DNA of 64,000 nt, taken from Haladaptatus cibarius D43 (GTDB taxonomy: Archaea > Halobacteriota > Halobacteria > Halobacteriales > Haladaptataceae). The translations under genes and the position numbers were made by a program. The stretch lies in the NCBI RefSeq assembly GCF_000710615.1, contig NZ_JDTH01000012.1, positions 1 through 64,000 on the forward strand. Reading direction: 5' to 3'. Shown here piece after piece: positions 52,351 to 60,157 of the stretch. Position 1 is the stretch's first letter. Each line of letters starts with the position of its first letter. The notes beneath the pieces were generated by a model that searched no databases, was not told where the DNA came from, and saw only the letters and a list, made by a program, of their open reading frames with translations.

Positions 52351-53158
52351 GACGGGACAATCGACCGAATCTGCCGACGACGATAGCCCATCCCTGCTGG
52401 CACTGGTAAAAGTTGTCTTTTACAAACAGTACGTTCTCTTCGTTCGCTACCCTATCAACACGGCGAGCCTGCTTTTGACGCTCATCACGTTCTTCACGCT
52501 GATATTTTTCGGCGGAAGGGCCATTGCAGGCCCTTCGCTGAGCGACTCACTCAACGGAATCATCGTCGGTTTCTTTCTCTTCACGCTCTCGATTACGTCT
52601 TACTCGGGACTCGCGTGGAACGTTACGCACGAGGCTCAGTGGGGAACGTTAGAACGGTTGTTCATGTCACCGCACGGGTTTGGAACCATCATGGCCGTGA
52701 AATCGGTTGTTAACATCTGTTTCAGTTTCTTCTGGGGTGGTGTGTTACTGGTGTTCATGATGGCGACGACCGGTCGTTGGCTGACCATCGATCCGCTAAC
52801 GATTGTTCCGTTGTTAGCGCTCACGCTGATGTCTGTCGTCGGTATCGGATTTTTCTTCGCAGGACTCGCACTGGTGTACAAGCGTATCGAAAATCTGTTT
52901 CAAATAGTACAATTCGCATTTGTCGGACTGATTGCTGCCCCCGCCGGAGAGGTTGAAGCACTGAAACTGCTCCCAGTCACTCATGGTAGTCATTTGACTC
53001 AAAGAGCAATGCAGGACAGTCTCCGACTCTGGGAATTTCAGCCCACTGAAATCGGCCTGCTTGTGGCCACTAGCGTCATCTATCTTGTAATCGGCTACTA
53101 CAGTTTCTATCGGTCAGGAATCAAAGCGCGCAAGAATGGCTTGCTCGGTCACTACTAA
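52337..53158 (+). CDS. ABC-2 type transporter permease (exporter 2)
   Basis: The start TTG 52337 has GGAGGTGA six bases upstream and overlaps the ATPase stop by 14 bases; the protein has 273 residues. Six hydrophobic segments follow a cytosolic N-terminus: S-L-L-L-T-L-I-T-F-F-T-L-I-F-F near 45, G-F-F-L-F-T-L-S-I near 75, F-S-F-F-W-G-G-V-L-L-V-F near 125, then segments near 155, 190 and 245. The T-L-E-R-L-F-M-S-P-H-G-F loop is typical of ABC-2 exporters (DrrB-like). It is the last intact gene of the RiPP cluster. Confidence 0.87.
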   Translation: MATTETGQSTESADDDSPSLLALVKVVFYKQYVLFVRYPINTASLLLTLITFFTLIFFGGRAIAGPSLSDSLNGIIVGFFLFTLSITSYSGLAWNVTHEAQWGTLERLFMSPHGFGTIMAVKSVVNICFSFFWGGVLLVFMMATTGRWLTIDPLTIVPLLALTLMSVVGIGFFFAGLALVYKRIENLFQIVQFAFVGLIAAPAGEVEALKLLPVTHGSHLTQRAMQDSLRLWEFQPTEIGLLVATSVIYLVIGYYSFYRSGIKARKNGLLGHY

Positions 53159-53159
53159 C

Positions 53160-53525
53160 TGTTTGACCGATTTTCCGTCAGCAATTCGTGCCCGTTTAGA
53201 AGACCCCCGAGCAAGCCAGTATCAACTTCGTGCCATGCTTGCATTCTTATATTGTCCTGCAACCGTCGAAGAGACGAGTCTAGCTAGTCCCTGGTACACG
53301 AACGATGACTTCAAAATCCACTATCGGAAGGTGCATCCGGATCATGCTTGGGAATGTCGATAGGATCGACATCCAAACTCTCACAACACTCGCGACCATT
53401 TTCCTCCGCCAACTATAGCCCCAACACCAGGTGACGATGCGTCTTGGCTCGCTGACCATCGTGACGTGTTACGGATCGTCCTTGACGAAGTCGAAGCGCG
53501 GACTGCCGAGTTGTGGACGGAGTAG
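53160..53525 (+). pseudogene. Unidentified protein fragment with in-frame amber codon
   Basis: A plus-strand frame reads F-P-S-A-I-R-A-R-L-E-D-P-R-A-S-Q-Y, then L-A-F-L-Y-C-P-A-T-V-E-E, H-P-D-H-A-W-E-C-R, meets TAG at 53361-53363, continues D-R-H-P-N-S-H-N, then D-D-A-S-W-L-A-D-H-R-D-V-L-R-I-V-L and ends at TAG 53523-53525. The composition and acidic character are haloarchaeal and continuous across the stop, so it looks like one ~115-residue gene with a nonsense mutation. The family is not recognised. The true start is uncertain. Confidence 0.4.
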
Positions 53526-53705
53526 AAATGTTTGACACGCCTACTTTTACTCCAGATAGCGTCAGTGGTACGTTTCTGTCTCTGTATCAAGTGTCCAGTT
53601 ACATCGGCTGACAGATATTGAACGCCAATTAGTAAAATCAAAATTAGTAAAATCACGATTTAGATAATCACCAACACTATCTACCGCCCTCCTCGAAGTA
53701 GTTGT

Positions 53706-54020
53706 ATGACTCGCTCACGCTTCGTCAACCGGGAGCAGGGACTCGACACGCTGCAGTCTCGGTTTTAGAGCGACACTGCCGAATTGCTCGTACTCTATGG
53801 CCGCCGCCGTCTCGGTAAGAGTGAAGGCGTGGCTTGCGGTCTCAATGCACTATTTTCTCGCCGGTAGTCGAGGACGAGGCTCTCTTCCTTTGAAAGAGTC
53901 GACACTTCACAGAGTACCTCGGTGATGCATCATTGTTCAATAGATATCGCACTGCCGGTGAGCTCGCAGTAGGTTTGCAGGCGCAACCCTTTATTCTTCT
54001 TGTTGATCAGTGACTGGATA
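53706..54020 (+). pseudogene. Archaeal ATPase, decayed N-terminal half
   Basis: From ATG 53706 the frame reads F-V-N-R-E-Q-G-L-D-T-L-Q-S-R-F, meets TAG at 53766-53768, then A-E-L-L-V-L-Y-G-R-R-R-L-G-K-S-E: the N-terminal and Walker A motif of archaeal-type ATPases. Several frameshifts follow; a Walker B-like piece (P-F-I-L-L-V-D-Q) appears near 53988-54011. The C-terminal half is missing here. The same family's C-terminal half, without its N-terminus, lies at 38127-38903, so the RiPP cluster sits between the two. Which event split them is not clear because they point away from each other. Confidence 0.68.
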
Positions 54021-54047
54021 GAACTCGGTCGTGTGAATAGAGTTTAA

Positions 54048-54956
54048 TTACGCTGTCCGTGTGGCTTTTTGGTATCGGAGCACCGCCAATTCTTTTTGCT
54101 TTGCTTCGATCATAACGTCAGCACCTGTACCGAAAGTGCGAATTGGTCCGATAACGTAGTCACTATGGTTCTGTGGCCGAATCGATGGATCGGCCTCGTG
54201 GAGGCGTCGAGATTCACTATAGTGGATGATTGGCGTCGTCTCCCACGTGTCGGTTGCGCGAGTGAGCGCTTCACGGCGCGTCAATCCACGGCTCGTGAAC
54301 TGATGGTGGAGATCGTCGTACGTAATCGGAATTTCTATACAGTCATAAACTGCGTCAACCAGCTCGGGAATACTCCACAGGGATTCGGTATCGTCGTTTT
54401 CAACGGTTAGTCGCTTTCGAACTGCCGGTGAGAGTTGCCTGAAGTGGTCACAGAATCGTTTGCTGGTTCTTTCTTTATCACCATAGTGAGCGCCAATATG
54501 GATGTTAATAGCGTTGTAGGGTGTTCGCGGCAGTCCCATCGTATCGAGAATAGTACCGTGATTCTCTAAATCTGTTATCGACCGTTTGACGACGGCGTCG
54601 TCGTCACTTGCTAGCTTCACGAAGTGATCTGGGTGGAACGTAAGACGGAGATCCTGCTCAAGAGCATGGTCGCCGACCTCTGCAAGGAGCGAACGAACTG
54701 TCGTGGCGTTGGGTAGTTCCCCGAGATCATATTGGCTAAACCATGGGAGAAGATCGGATGAAATTCGATAGTAGTAGATGTCATGATCAATATTCCATTC
54801 AATGATACGTTTGAGATCGCGGCAGTTCTGCTCGGCGAGTTCGCCAGCATATGTGAGACCACGCTCTTGGAAGGTCGTTTTCCGCATTCCACGGTTCGTT
54901 CGCACGCCTTTTTCTCGAAGTGTGATATTCATTGCCGCATAGCCATAGCGTGTCAT
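54048..54956 (-). CDS. uvsE: UV DNA damage endonuclease (UvsE/UVDE)
   Basis: A 302-residue TIM-barrel enzyme that nicks DNA 5' to UV photoproducts. Family marks are the start R-Y-G-Y-A-A-M-N, N-x-x-D-L-K-R-I-I-E-W-N near 46-56, Y-Y-R-I-S-S-D-L-L-P near 62-71, the metal ligands in L-T-F-H-P-D-H-F (near 106-111), N-I-H-I-G-A-H-Y-G (near 150-158), L-T-V-E-N-D-D (near 182-188), Y-D-D-L-H-H-Q (near 213-219), and I-I-H-Y-S-E-S-R. All appear intact, so it is probably active. UVDE occurs sporadically in haloarchaea and is often carried on plasmids. It is monocistronic in degraded DNA. Confidence 0.9.
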   Translation of the reverse strand: MTRYGYAAMNITLREKGVRTNRGMRKTTFQERGLTYAGELAEQNCRDLKRIIEWNIDHDIYYYRISSDLLPWFSQYDLGELPNATTVRSLLAEVGDHALEQDLRLTFHPDHFVKLASDDDAVVKRSITDLENHGTILDTMGLPRTPYNAINIHIGAHYGDKERTSKRFCDHFRQLSPAVRKRLTVENDDTESLWSIPELVDAVYDCIEIPITYDDLHHQFTSRGLTRREALTRATDTWETTPIIHYSESRRLHEADPSIRPQNHSDYVIGPIRTFGTGADVMIEAKQKELAVLRYQKATRTA

Positions 54957-55530
54957 TAGAGTGATTCAGTACCGGTACTACGTCATCCGCACTACTGGCT
55001 TCTTCGGTCAAATCCTTCGACAGCAAAGGTGAGTTATATCCGGTTTCCACTCGTTGCGGATCAAAACGAGTGAAAGAATCAGCGAGCATCTCGAGGACAA
55101 AAAACGCACCTAGCAAGATGATCGATTGGACTCTGTTACATCGGAGTGTCACCCGATCGGACACGGCAGACACTACGGTCGGATGGTAAAAGACACCACC
55201 GACAAGGAGAGCGTTACAACATTGTAACGCTCATATCGATTTTAGATGGCGCATGGCGGGTTGGTGGCCTGTAGCCTTTATACTGCCAGACCGCTTCCTA
55301 AACGACGATTGAACAGATGAAGACCCAATGTGCCCGGCGTGACCTATAAGGAATCTCGAACGCTGTCCGTGGATGACGCCATGGGTGTCGGTGGCCACCA
55401 CATCGAGATCACGTTCGCACATCCCGACTTAGCCGGATGGATGCGAGCACACGAAGCGAACGCGGAACGAAACGGAGGGCGCTGATTATAGTGTTGTAAT
55501 CACGGGGTTTGCAGAACCCCCATTCTGGCG
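54957..55530. other. Gene-poor stretch with scars
   Basis: No intact gene is visible. One plus-strand frame near 55344-55484 (T-Y-K-E-S-R-T-L-S-V-D-D-A, then H-H-I-E-I-T-F-A-H-P-D-L-A-G-W-M) looks like the tail of a lost protein of unknown family, ending TGA 55482-55484. A long perfect hairpin lies at 55209-55232 and repeat IR2 follows on the right. Confidence 0.35.
55209..55232. repeat. Perfect hairpin, 11-base arms
   Basis: GAGCGTTACAA, two-base loop CA, TTGTAACGCTC. There is no T-run after it. It stands in DNA without an intact gene; it could be a scar of a mobile element end, an operator palindrome or a recombination site. Confidence 0.7.
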
Positions 55531-55669
55531 GCACCGCCACACGAGATTCACACCGCATTGCCGGTGACACATGGTGGTAGTAATCGGTTGGTTACGGTGG
55601 AGTGCGCCTATTTCTGCGAAATGGAGGGGGTCGCTCTCTCGGTCCCCCTTTATACAACGGTATAATCGA
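55531..55669. repeat. Inverted repeat IR2, right copy (~139 bp)
   Basis: The reverse complement of 23822-23960 with about one difference in seven bases by eye. The outer stem AGGGGG/CCCCCT is kept, while the inner stem pairs are partly lost. The two copies lie ~31.6 kb apart and enclose the RiPP cluster. The unmatched side continues with a C/G-rich short stem (GGGGTTTGCAGAACCCC, 55504-55520). Confidence 0.7.
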
Positions 55670-55912
55670 CTACTCCCGCTAGCGACAGGTGAGGACAGGG
55701 TGAATGAGATCGTGCCGACATGGTTCGAGCTGACGAGCCAGTAGTTGAGCGTCACCCACCAGCGACCTGTTAGGAAGGGCATGTTAGAGGGGCAAAGTTC
55801 AGCAAATAGTGTCGATTCGTTTCAGCCCATCAAAAGTGGACAGATTCAGTAAAATGAGCGAGCGTCTGTAACAGGCTATTCCGACGAGACGGCACTCAGG
55901 CGGTAGGAAACC
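55670..55912. other. Spacer, nothing recognised
   Basis: This 243-base stretch between repeat IR2 and the small membrane-protein gene shows no gene or repeat. It completes the gene-poor section that begins at 54957. Confidence 0.35.
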
Positions 55913-56158
55913 TCATCCTTCGGCTTCGCCGTGAATCGCTCGCTGTAGTCCGATCATCAACGCGGTGAACGTAATCACAGCGCCCAGCATGAACACCGGA
56001 TAGTAGAGCCACATACCACCCCCCGAAATGGATCCGACCTGAGGATTAGCCTTCATATAATTATACCAGTGAAACGACTCGAAAGCCCAAACCATCACAA
56101 CGAGGCCGACAGCGACACCGAGTCCATATTTCGCAAGCGTCGATAGGTCTGTACTCAT
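55913..56158 (-). CDS. Two-helix small membrane protein
   Basis: An 81-residue protein. Helix 1 is Y-G-L-G-V-A-V-G-L-V-V-M-V-W-A-F (residues ~11-26). A loop with S-F-H-W-Y-N-Y-M-K-A-N-P and a Gly run follows, then helix 2, Y-Y-P-V-F-M-L-G-A-V-I-T-F-T-A-L (residues ~52-67). Small membrane proteins of this kind are common in haloarchaea and unassigned. The gene lies between repeats IR2 and IR1 without partner genes. The composition and clean helices make it likely to be real. Confidence 0.6.
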   Translation of the reverse strand: MSTDLSTLAKYGLGVAVGLVVMVWAFESFHWYNYMKANPQVGSISGGGMWLYYPVFMLGAVITFTALMIGLQRAIHGEAEG

Positions 56159-56242
56159 CAGAGGACAGAAACTATCTTATGATCTGTATTTTCTTGTTTG
56201 TATCACTGGAAGCTGGTGTAACTTCGTGCAGAATACGCGTCC

Positions 56243-56878
56243 TGAATTTAACGCTGGCACCGACGCGAGTCCAGCTATTCAGACCCATAATCGGTGAGTC
56301 GAAGCTTTCCCTCGACTTCGTACACATGACCCTTATTGTACAGCCGTTCGATGATATCTTCGGCAGTAGGTCGCTCGAGATCTTCTTTCTCAGCCAGAAC
56401 AGCATAGGCTTGCTCGTAGGTGAGTTCATCACCGGGTGGGATCGTGCTCGCGAGTGCCTCAAGGGCGTCTTGCGCAAGTGGTGTGAGTGGCGATTCATCA
56501 GTAGAGACCATCTGTGTTCGGAGATTCGAGTACAGAACAGGTAAACCCTTGGACGGAGCGAGGGCTATCGACAGCTACTGTAGTACCATAAGGGAAATGA
56601 GCAAACAACGTGGACGGATGGGTTGGTCTGGGCACACGAGTCCACATCGCCTGCTAGGTTACGTTGACTGCATATGACGCTTCGTACGTGATGGATAAAG
56701 ACTTCAGCCAACCAGAGCGGAAGTGAAACTGAAAACATGAGATGATTTGCGGCCCCAACGCTTCCTATCGACAACGCCGACCCGAGAGCGCATCCGCCAA
56801 GGCGAACGCTCTTGGGTTAGCATATAATACTAACCAACAATGCCTAACACAATCAAACGGTCTGGCGATGGGCTTGCT
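56243..56878. repeat. Inverted repeat IR1, right copy (~635 bp)
   Basis: The reverse complement of 20313-20932 with block-wise divergence. This copy keeps both small genes intact: the 78-residue gene on the minus strand and, divergent from it, the 139-residue gene. The ~330-base spacer between them (56512-56839) holds both promoters, including TATATAATACTAACC-like sequence just before 56840; no other gene is seen in it. The copies lie ~35 kb apart in inverse orientation. Confidence 0.75.
56275..56511 (-). CDS. 78-residue winged-helix-like small protein (copy 2)
   Basis: It starts M-V-S-T-D-E-S-P-L-T-P-L-A-Q and matches copy 1 (20663-20899) at all but about ten residues. Only the N-terminus and the A-S-T-I-P-P-G-D turn differ. 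The predicted fold is helix, helix, recognition helix (A-E-D-I-I-E-R-L-Y-N-K-G), then a wing (V-Y-E-V-E-G-K-L-R-L-T). It is divergent from the 139-residue gene, and may regulate the shared promoter region kept in both IR1 copies; that is an inference from conservation of the whole block. Confidence 0.7.
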   Translation of the reverse strand: MVSTDESPLTPLAQDALEALASTIPPGDELTYEQAYAVLAEKEDLERPTAEDIIERLYNKGHVYEVEGKLRLTDYGSE

Positions 56879-57259
56879 CTCCAAGTCACAAAGCCTGCCA
56901 GAACCGCTGGGCTCGTTGAAGAAACTGACAACGAGCCCGCCCGCCTAGCAGACATTCGCGTGTTTGCATTCGACGGTCTCCTCCTCGTCGTCGACATCGA
57001 CCGCATCAGTAACGAGGATATCGTCGAGCTCGCCACGTCAGCCGCTTTAGACACCGTCTCAATTCATCGAGTCGCAAACGCCTCTCTCCAAATCGCAGGC
57101 AATGGGTATCAAGTCCAACTTCCGGGTGCTGCAGATGCTGGATTTCACGTCGGTGATCGAGCACCCTGCACACCAGCGCCAAATCTGCTCGTGATTGCAG
57201 CAGAAGGATCGGGACGTGTGGCGGCAGATATAGTGACGATTCGGAAAGAACAGGTCTGA
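56840..57259 (+). CDS. Uncharacterised 139-residue protein
   Basis: It starts M-P-N-T-I-K-R-S-G-D-G-L-A-L-Q-V-T, loosely like an AbrB-type swapped hairpin (strand, G-D/N-x-L-A, strand), then A-R-T-A-G-L-V-E-E-T-D. The middle has V-F-A-F-D-G-L-L-L-V-V-D-I-D, and the rest is mixed beta. I do not recognise the family. A clear A+T-rich promoter region lies immediately upstream and is conserved in the left IR1 copy, where this gene is broken. It stands 165 bases before the right MNT gene and might belong to that module. Confidence 0.55.
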   Translation: MPNTIKRSGDGLALQVTKPARTAGLVEETDNEPARLADIRVFAFDGLLLVVDIDRISNEDIVELATSAALDTVSIHRVANASLQIAGNGYQVQLPGAADAGFHVGDRAPCTPAPNLLVIAAEGSGRVAADIVTIRKEQV

Positions 57260-57424
57260 AAGGGTTGCGTCGCAGGTTAATATTACATACTAACCCTAGT
57301 CCAACCGGTTCCCTTTTATCACCCTTCAATGCACTCTGATCCCACATTTCTCATACCGATTCTTGTATGATCAGCCGGGAGTATACGTATAAAGTTTTTA
57401 TATTAGTGGCTACTTAGAGTACCT

Positions 57425-58135
57425 ATGGAGAATGAGAGTGTCCATCAAGTGGGGCCAAGAGGAAGTGAAGAAACATCCGGAGCGACAATACAGGTACCTG
57501 TACCAGCCAGCAATCCCAATCTCTATCGGCACAAAGCAACGGATGAATTACTTCAATTGTTAGTAGACCGCCCTTTCGAGGAGTATACGATTCGAACGCT
57601 TGCGTCGATCGTAGACGTAACACATCGAACCGTCGGAAAAGCAGTCGATGTGCTCGCGTCGAATGACCTCGTCCACATCCAACACAAGGGGAACAAGAAA
57701 CTTGTCAGTATCAATCGAGAGCGTGTGACGATTCCAGACAATCCGTTGCTCTGTATCCCACAGACAGAATTCCACGCACCGGTACGAACTGCCGTTGAGA
57801 CACTCGCTAATGAACTCGATGATATGCTCGGCATTCTCGTCTACGGGAGTGTTGCACGGGGTGAAGCGGATCGACAAAGCGATATTGATCTCTGGGTGCT
57901 GGTTCGCGAACATCGCGGACGCAACCAACGACGTGCAGCTCAAATCGGTAAAGAACTCGCCTCACAGCAATTCAATGGAGAACGGTACGACTTTCACATT
58001 GTGGTTGAATCTCCTGCGTCTGTACCGGCACACACCGGAGACATCGCTGAAACGGTCGTCTCCGGGATCACGCTTTCTGAGACTGGAGAGTTCGAGAAAT
58101 TCCAATCGATAATGGAGGATCTAGTCGATGAGTGA
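57425..58135 (+). CDS. MNT nucleotidyltransferase with N-terminal winged helix (right pair)
   Basis: A 236-residue protein. Residues ~30-95 form a winged helix (Y-T-I-R-T-L-A-S-I-V-D-V-T-H-R-T-V-G-K-A-V). The MNT domain begins near 125 with the full motif G-S-V-A-R-G-E-A-D-R-Q-S-D-I-D-L-W-V, later Y-D-F-H-I-V-V-E-S-P-A-S. It is the same architecture as the left MNT (22275-22931) but clearly diverged, so the two pairs did not arise from a recent copy. Its stop overlaps the HEPN start by eight bases. With the partner broken, only the MNT enzyme may remain functional. Confidence 0.85.
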   Translation: MENESVHQVGPRGSEETSGATIQVPVPASNPNLYRHKATDELLQLLVDRPFEEYTIRTLASIVDVTHRTVGKAVDVLASNDLVHIQHKGNKKLVSINRERVTIPDNPLLCIPQTEFHAPVRTAVETLANELDDMLGILVYGSVARGEADRQSDIDLWVLVREHRGRNQRRAAQIGKELASQQFNGERYDFHIVVESPASVPAHTGDIAETVVSGITLSETGEFEKFQSIMEDLVDE

Positions 58136-58622
58136 CGATCCAAAGGTGGTTACAGATGTACTCGAAGAGGCGCATCGGTCTTTTGAGCGAGGTGGAACCC
58201 CCGAAGAAGGACTTGCCGAGCTCACTGAAGAGGAAGCACAACTCAAGAAGGCATGTCGTCTGATTGCTGCTGCACAGACGCTTCAAGATCAAAATGGGTA
58301 TCATACAGCCGTCGTCGAACTCGCGTTTGGGGCGATCGAGCGGTCATTTGAATTTTACGCCATCGCGATGAGTGACGATGCGGTTCACGATTTTATGGAT
58401 CACGAGTACGCGTATTAACGTGCCTTTGAACTGGGAGTGATCAGCGACGATTTGAAACAGGACTTCCAAGCACTGTACAACGAGAACCGAGCGGCGTCGT
58501 ATTATTCCGGGCGGGCGGTTACCGCTGAGCAGGCAGATGCGATGCTCGAACTTGCGATAACGATACATACGTTCCTCCGGGATCATCCACGAGATCATTT
58601 CAACTGTCTCTGTGACCGATGA
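58128..58622 (+). pseudogene. HEPN-domain protein (right pair) with in-frame stop
   Basis: The frame begins M-S-D-D-P-K-V-V-T-D-V-L and gives a HEPN protein parallel to the left copy (L-K-K-A-C-R-L-I-A-A-A-Q, A-F-G-A-I-E-R-S-F-E-F-Y) until TAA at 58416-58418. It continues in the same frame (R-A-F-E-L-G-V-I-S-D-D-L) to TGA 58620-58622, with N-E-N-R-A-A-S-Y-Y-S-G at the active-site position. One base change restores a 164-residue protein. As read, a 96-residue fragment lacking the catalytic helix would be made. Confidence 0.82.
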
Positions 58623-58915
58623 CAGTCAATTACCAGTTAGTCCGGGGTAGAGCACTTGTACAGAAAGAGAGATGCCTTCTTGGAACGCATTGAATGCATT
58701 GACTTCTTAGGACGCATTGAACAACGGGAGCGATTGAAAGTCGATTTGATCCTTTAGTGGCTAAGGGGTATAGCACACGCTCAGAGGCTACAAAAGCATC
58801 TAGATAATACTAGCGAATGGAGGTCACAGAGGCGAAAGCGTTCAAAGAACGCATTGAACGAGTGGAAGGTAAAGAGAAAATGGAAAGGTGGTCAGACAAA
58901 AGGTGGGTCAGAAGG

Positions 58916-60157
58916 CTAATCGTCAACTGACGAAAGAAAGTTACTAATGAGAGAATCTTGTTCGAGAACGGATTTGACGATGTCGGGTTCTTCAAGGAGA
59001 CGGTGCTTTGCGTGAACCCCTTGGCCACGCCCACGCCCTCGACGTTCTGATTGAATCACGTTCAGGAAATCATGCTCTTTCAAAATTTCTTGAGTACGGC
59101 GTTCAGAGAGCATATCGAGACCAGTACCACGCGCGATTTGCTGGTACCGGCGATAAATTTCCTTCGTGGAGAACTCATCAGCTTGCTTTGATTCGGTAAG
59201 ATTGGTAAGCGCCAGCAGAATCGTCTTTGCTTGTGTCGGAGCACCAGCGATCAATTCGGCAAATCGGTCGGCTTCCGTCTTTTTCTTTGCTTGGCGAACG
59301 TGTTCATCGGTTACGGGCACAGTATCTGATTGAGTAGCGAGACGGCCAGCATTTCGAAGAATGTCGATTGCTTTGCGGGCATCACCGTGTTCCTGGGCTG
59401 CAAGAGCCGCGGTTAGTGGAATAACATCGCCTTCAAGGACATCCTCACGGAAGGCGTCACGGCGATTTTCGAGAATATCGACGAGCTGGGTCGCATCGTA
59501 GGCAGGAAAAACCAGTTCGTCGCGTGCAAAACTGGATTTGACGCGTTCACCGAGTTCGTCAGCGAAATTGATCTTGTTAGAAATACCGATGATGCCAATA
59601 TTCGATTCGGAGATTTGCTGATTTTCACCTGCTCGCGAGAGCTTTCGGAGGACTTCGTCGTCCTCGAGGAGGTCGATTTCATCGAGAATGAGAATCGCGA
59701 CGTCACAGCATGTATCGAGAACATCCCAGAGCCGACGATAATAATCACCGGTTGCAAGCCCCCGCTCAGGAATCGTAATATTGCTCTGTGCTGGATCATT
59801 GATCTCACGTCCAATCGTTTTGACGACGCCTGCCTCGGTGTTCTGCTCGCCACAATCGACGTATGCAGCCTTCACCGTGATATCGTCTCGCTGAGCTTCG
59901 TCAATGACGCGCTCGGTCACACTTCGCGAAATCAAACTCTTTCCCGTTCCAGTTTCCCCGAAGATGAGAAGATGAGTAGGTTCACGGCCGAAAATAGCAG
60001 GGTTGAGCGCTTCTGCAACCTGTTTCATATGCTCATCTCGACCAACGATACGGTCTGACCCGGGTATGTGCTTGATTTTCAAAAGCTCTTCCCGAGCGAA
60101 AATAGGATCGTCATACCGGAAGAGTGGGTCACGATCATCTGACTCATCGGATGTCAT
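58916..60157 (-). CDS. orc1: Orc1/Cdc6-type replication initiator
   Basis: ATG 60157 (M-T-S-D-E-S-D-D-R) gives 413 residues; upstream frame looks non-coding. It is an AAA+ initiator: I-V-G-R-D-E-H near 38, Walker A F-G-E-T-G-T-G-K-S near 65, Walker B A-I-L-I-L-D-E-I-D near 150, sensor 1 I-I-G-I-S-N-K near 185, the P-A-Y-D-A-T-Q-L lid and a C-terminal winged helix (Y-R-R-Y-Q-Q-I-A ... R-R-T-Q-E-I-L-K). All ATPase motifs are intact. It probably opens the origin formed by the iterons to its right, with parA beyond. It is only distantly like the broken orc1 at 18810. Confidence 0.92.
   Translation of the reverse strand: MTSDESDDRDPLFRYDDPIFAREELLKIKHIPGSDRIVGRDEHMKQVAEALNPAIFGREPTHLLIFGETGTGKSLISRSVTERVIDEAQRDDITVKAAYVDCGEQNTEAGVVKTIGREINDPAQSNITIPERGLATGDYYRRLWDVLDTCCDVAILILDEIDLLEDDEVLRKLSRAGENQQISESNIGIIGISNKINFADELGERVKSSFARDELVFPAYDATQLVDILENRRDAFREDVLEGDVIPLTAALAAQEHGDARKAIDILRNAGRLATQSDTVPVTDEHVRQAKKKTEADRFAELIAGAPTQAKTILLALTNLTESKQADEFSTKEIYRRYQQIARGTGLDMLSERRTQEILKEHDFLNVIQSERRGRGRGQGVHAKHRLLEEPDIVKSVLEQDSLISNFLSSVDD

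Noticed and set aside
58680-58870. Repeated GAACGCATTGAA-like words
   Set aside because: Only three imperfect copies were found, without palindromic or regular spacing, and similar words occur by coding chance near 62090-62130. Not enough to call iterons.
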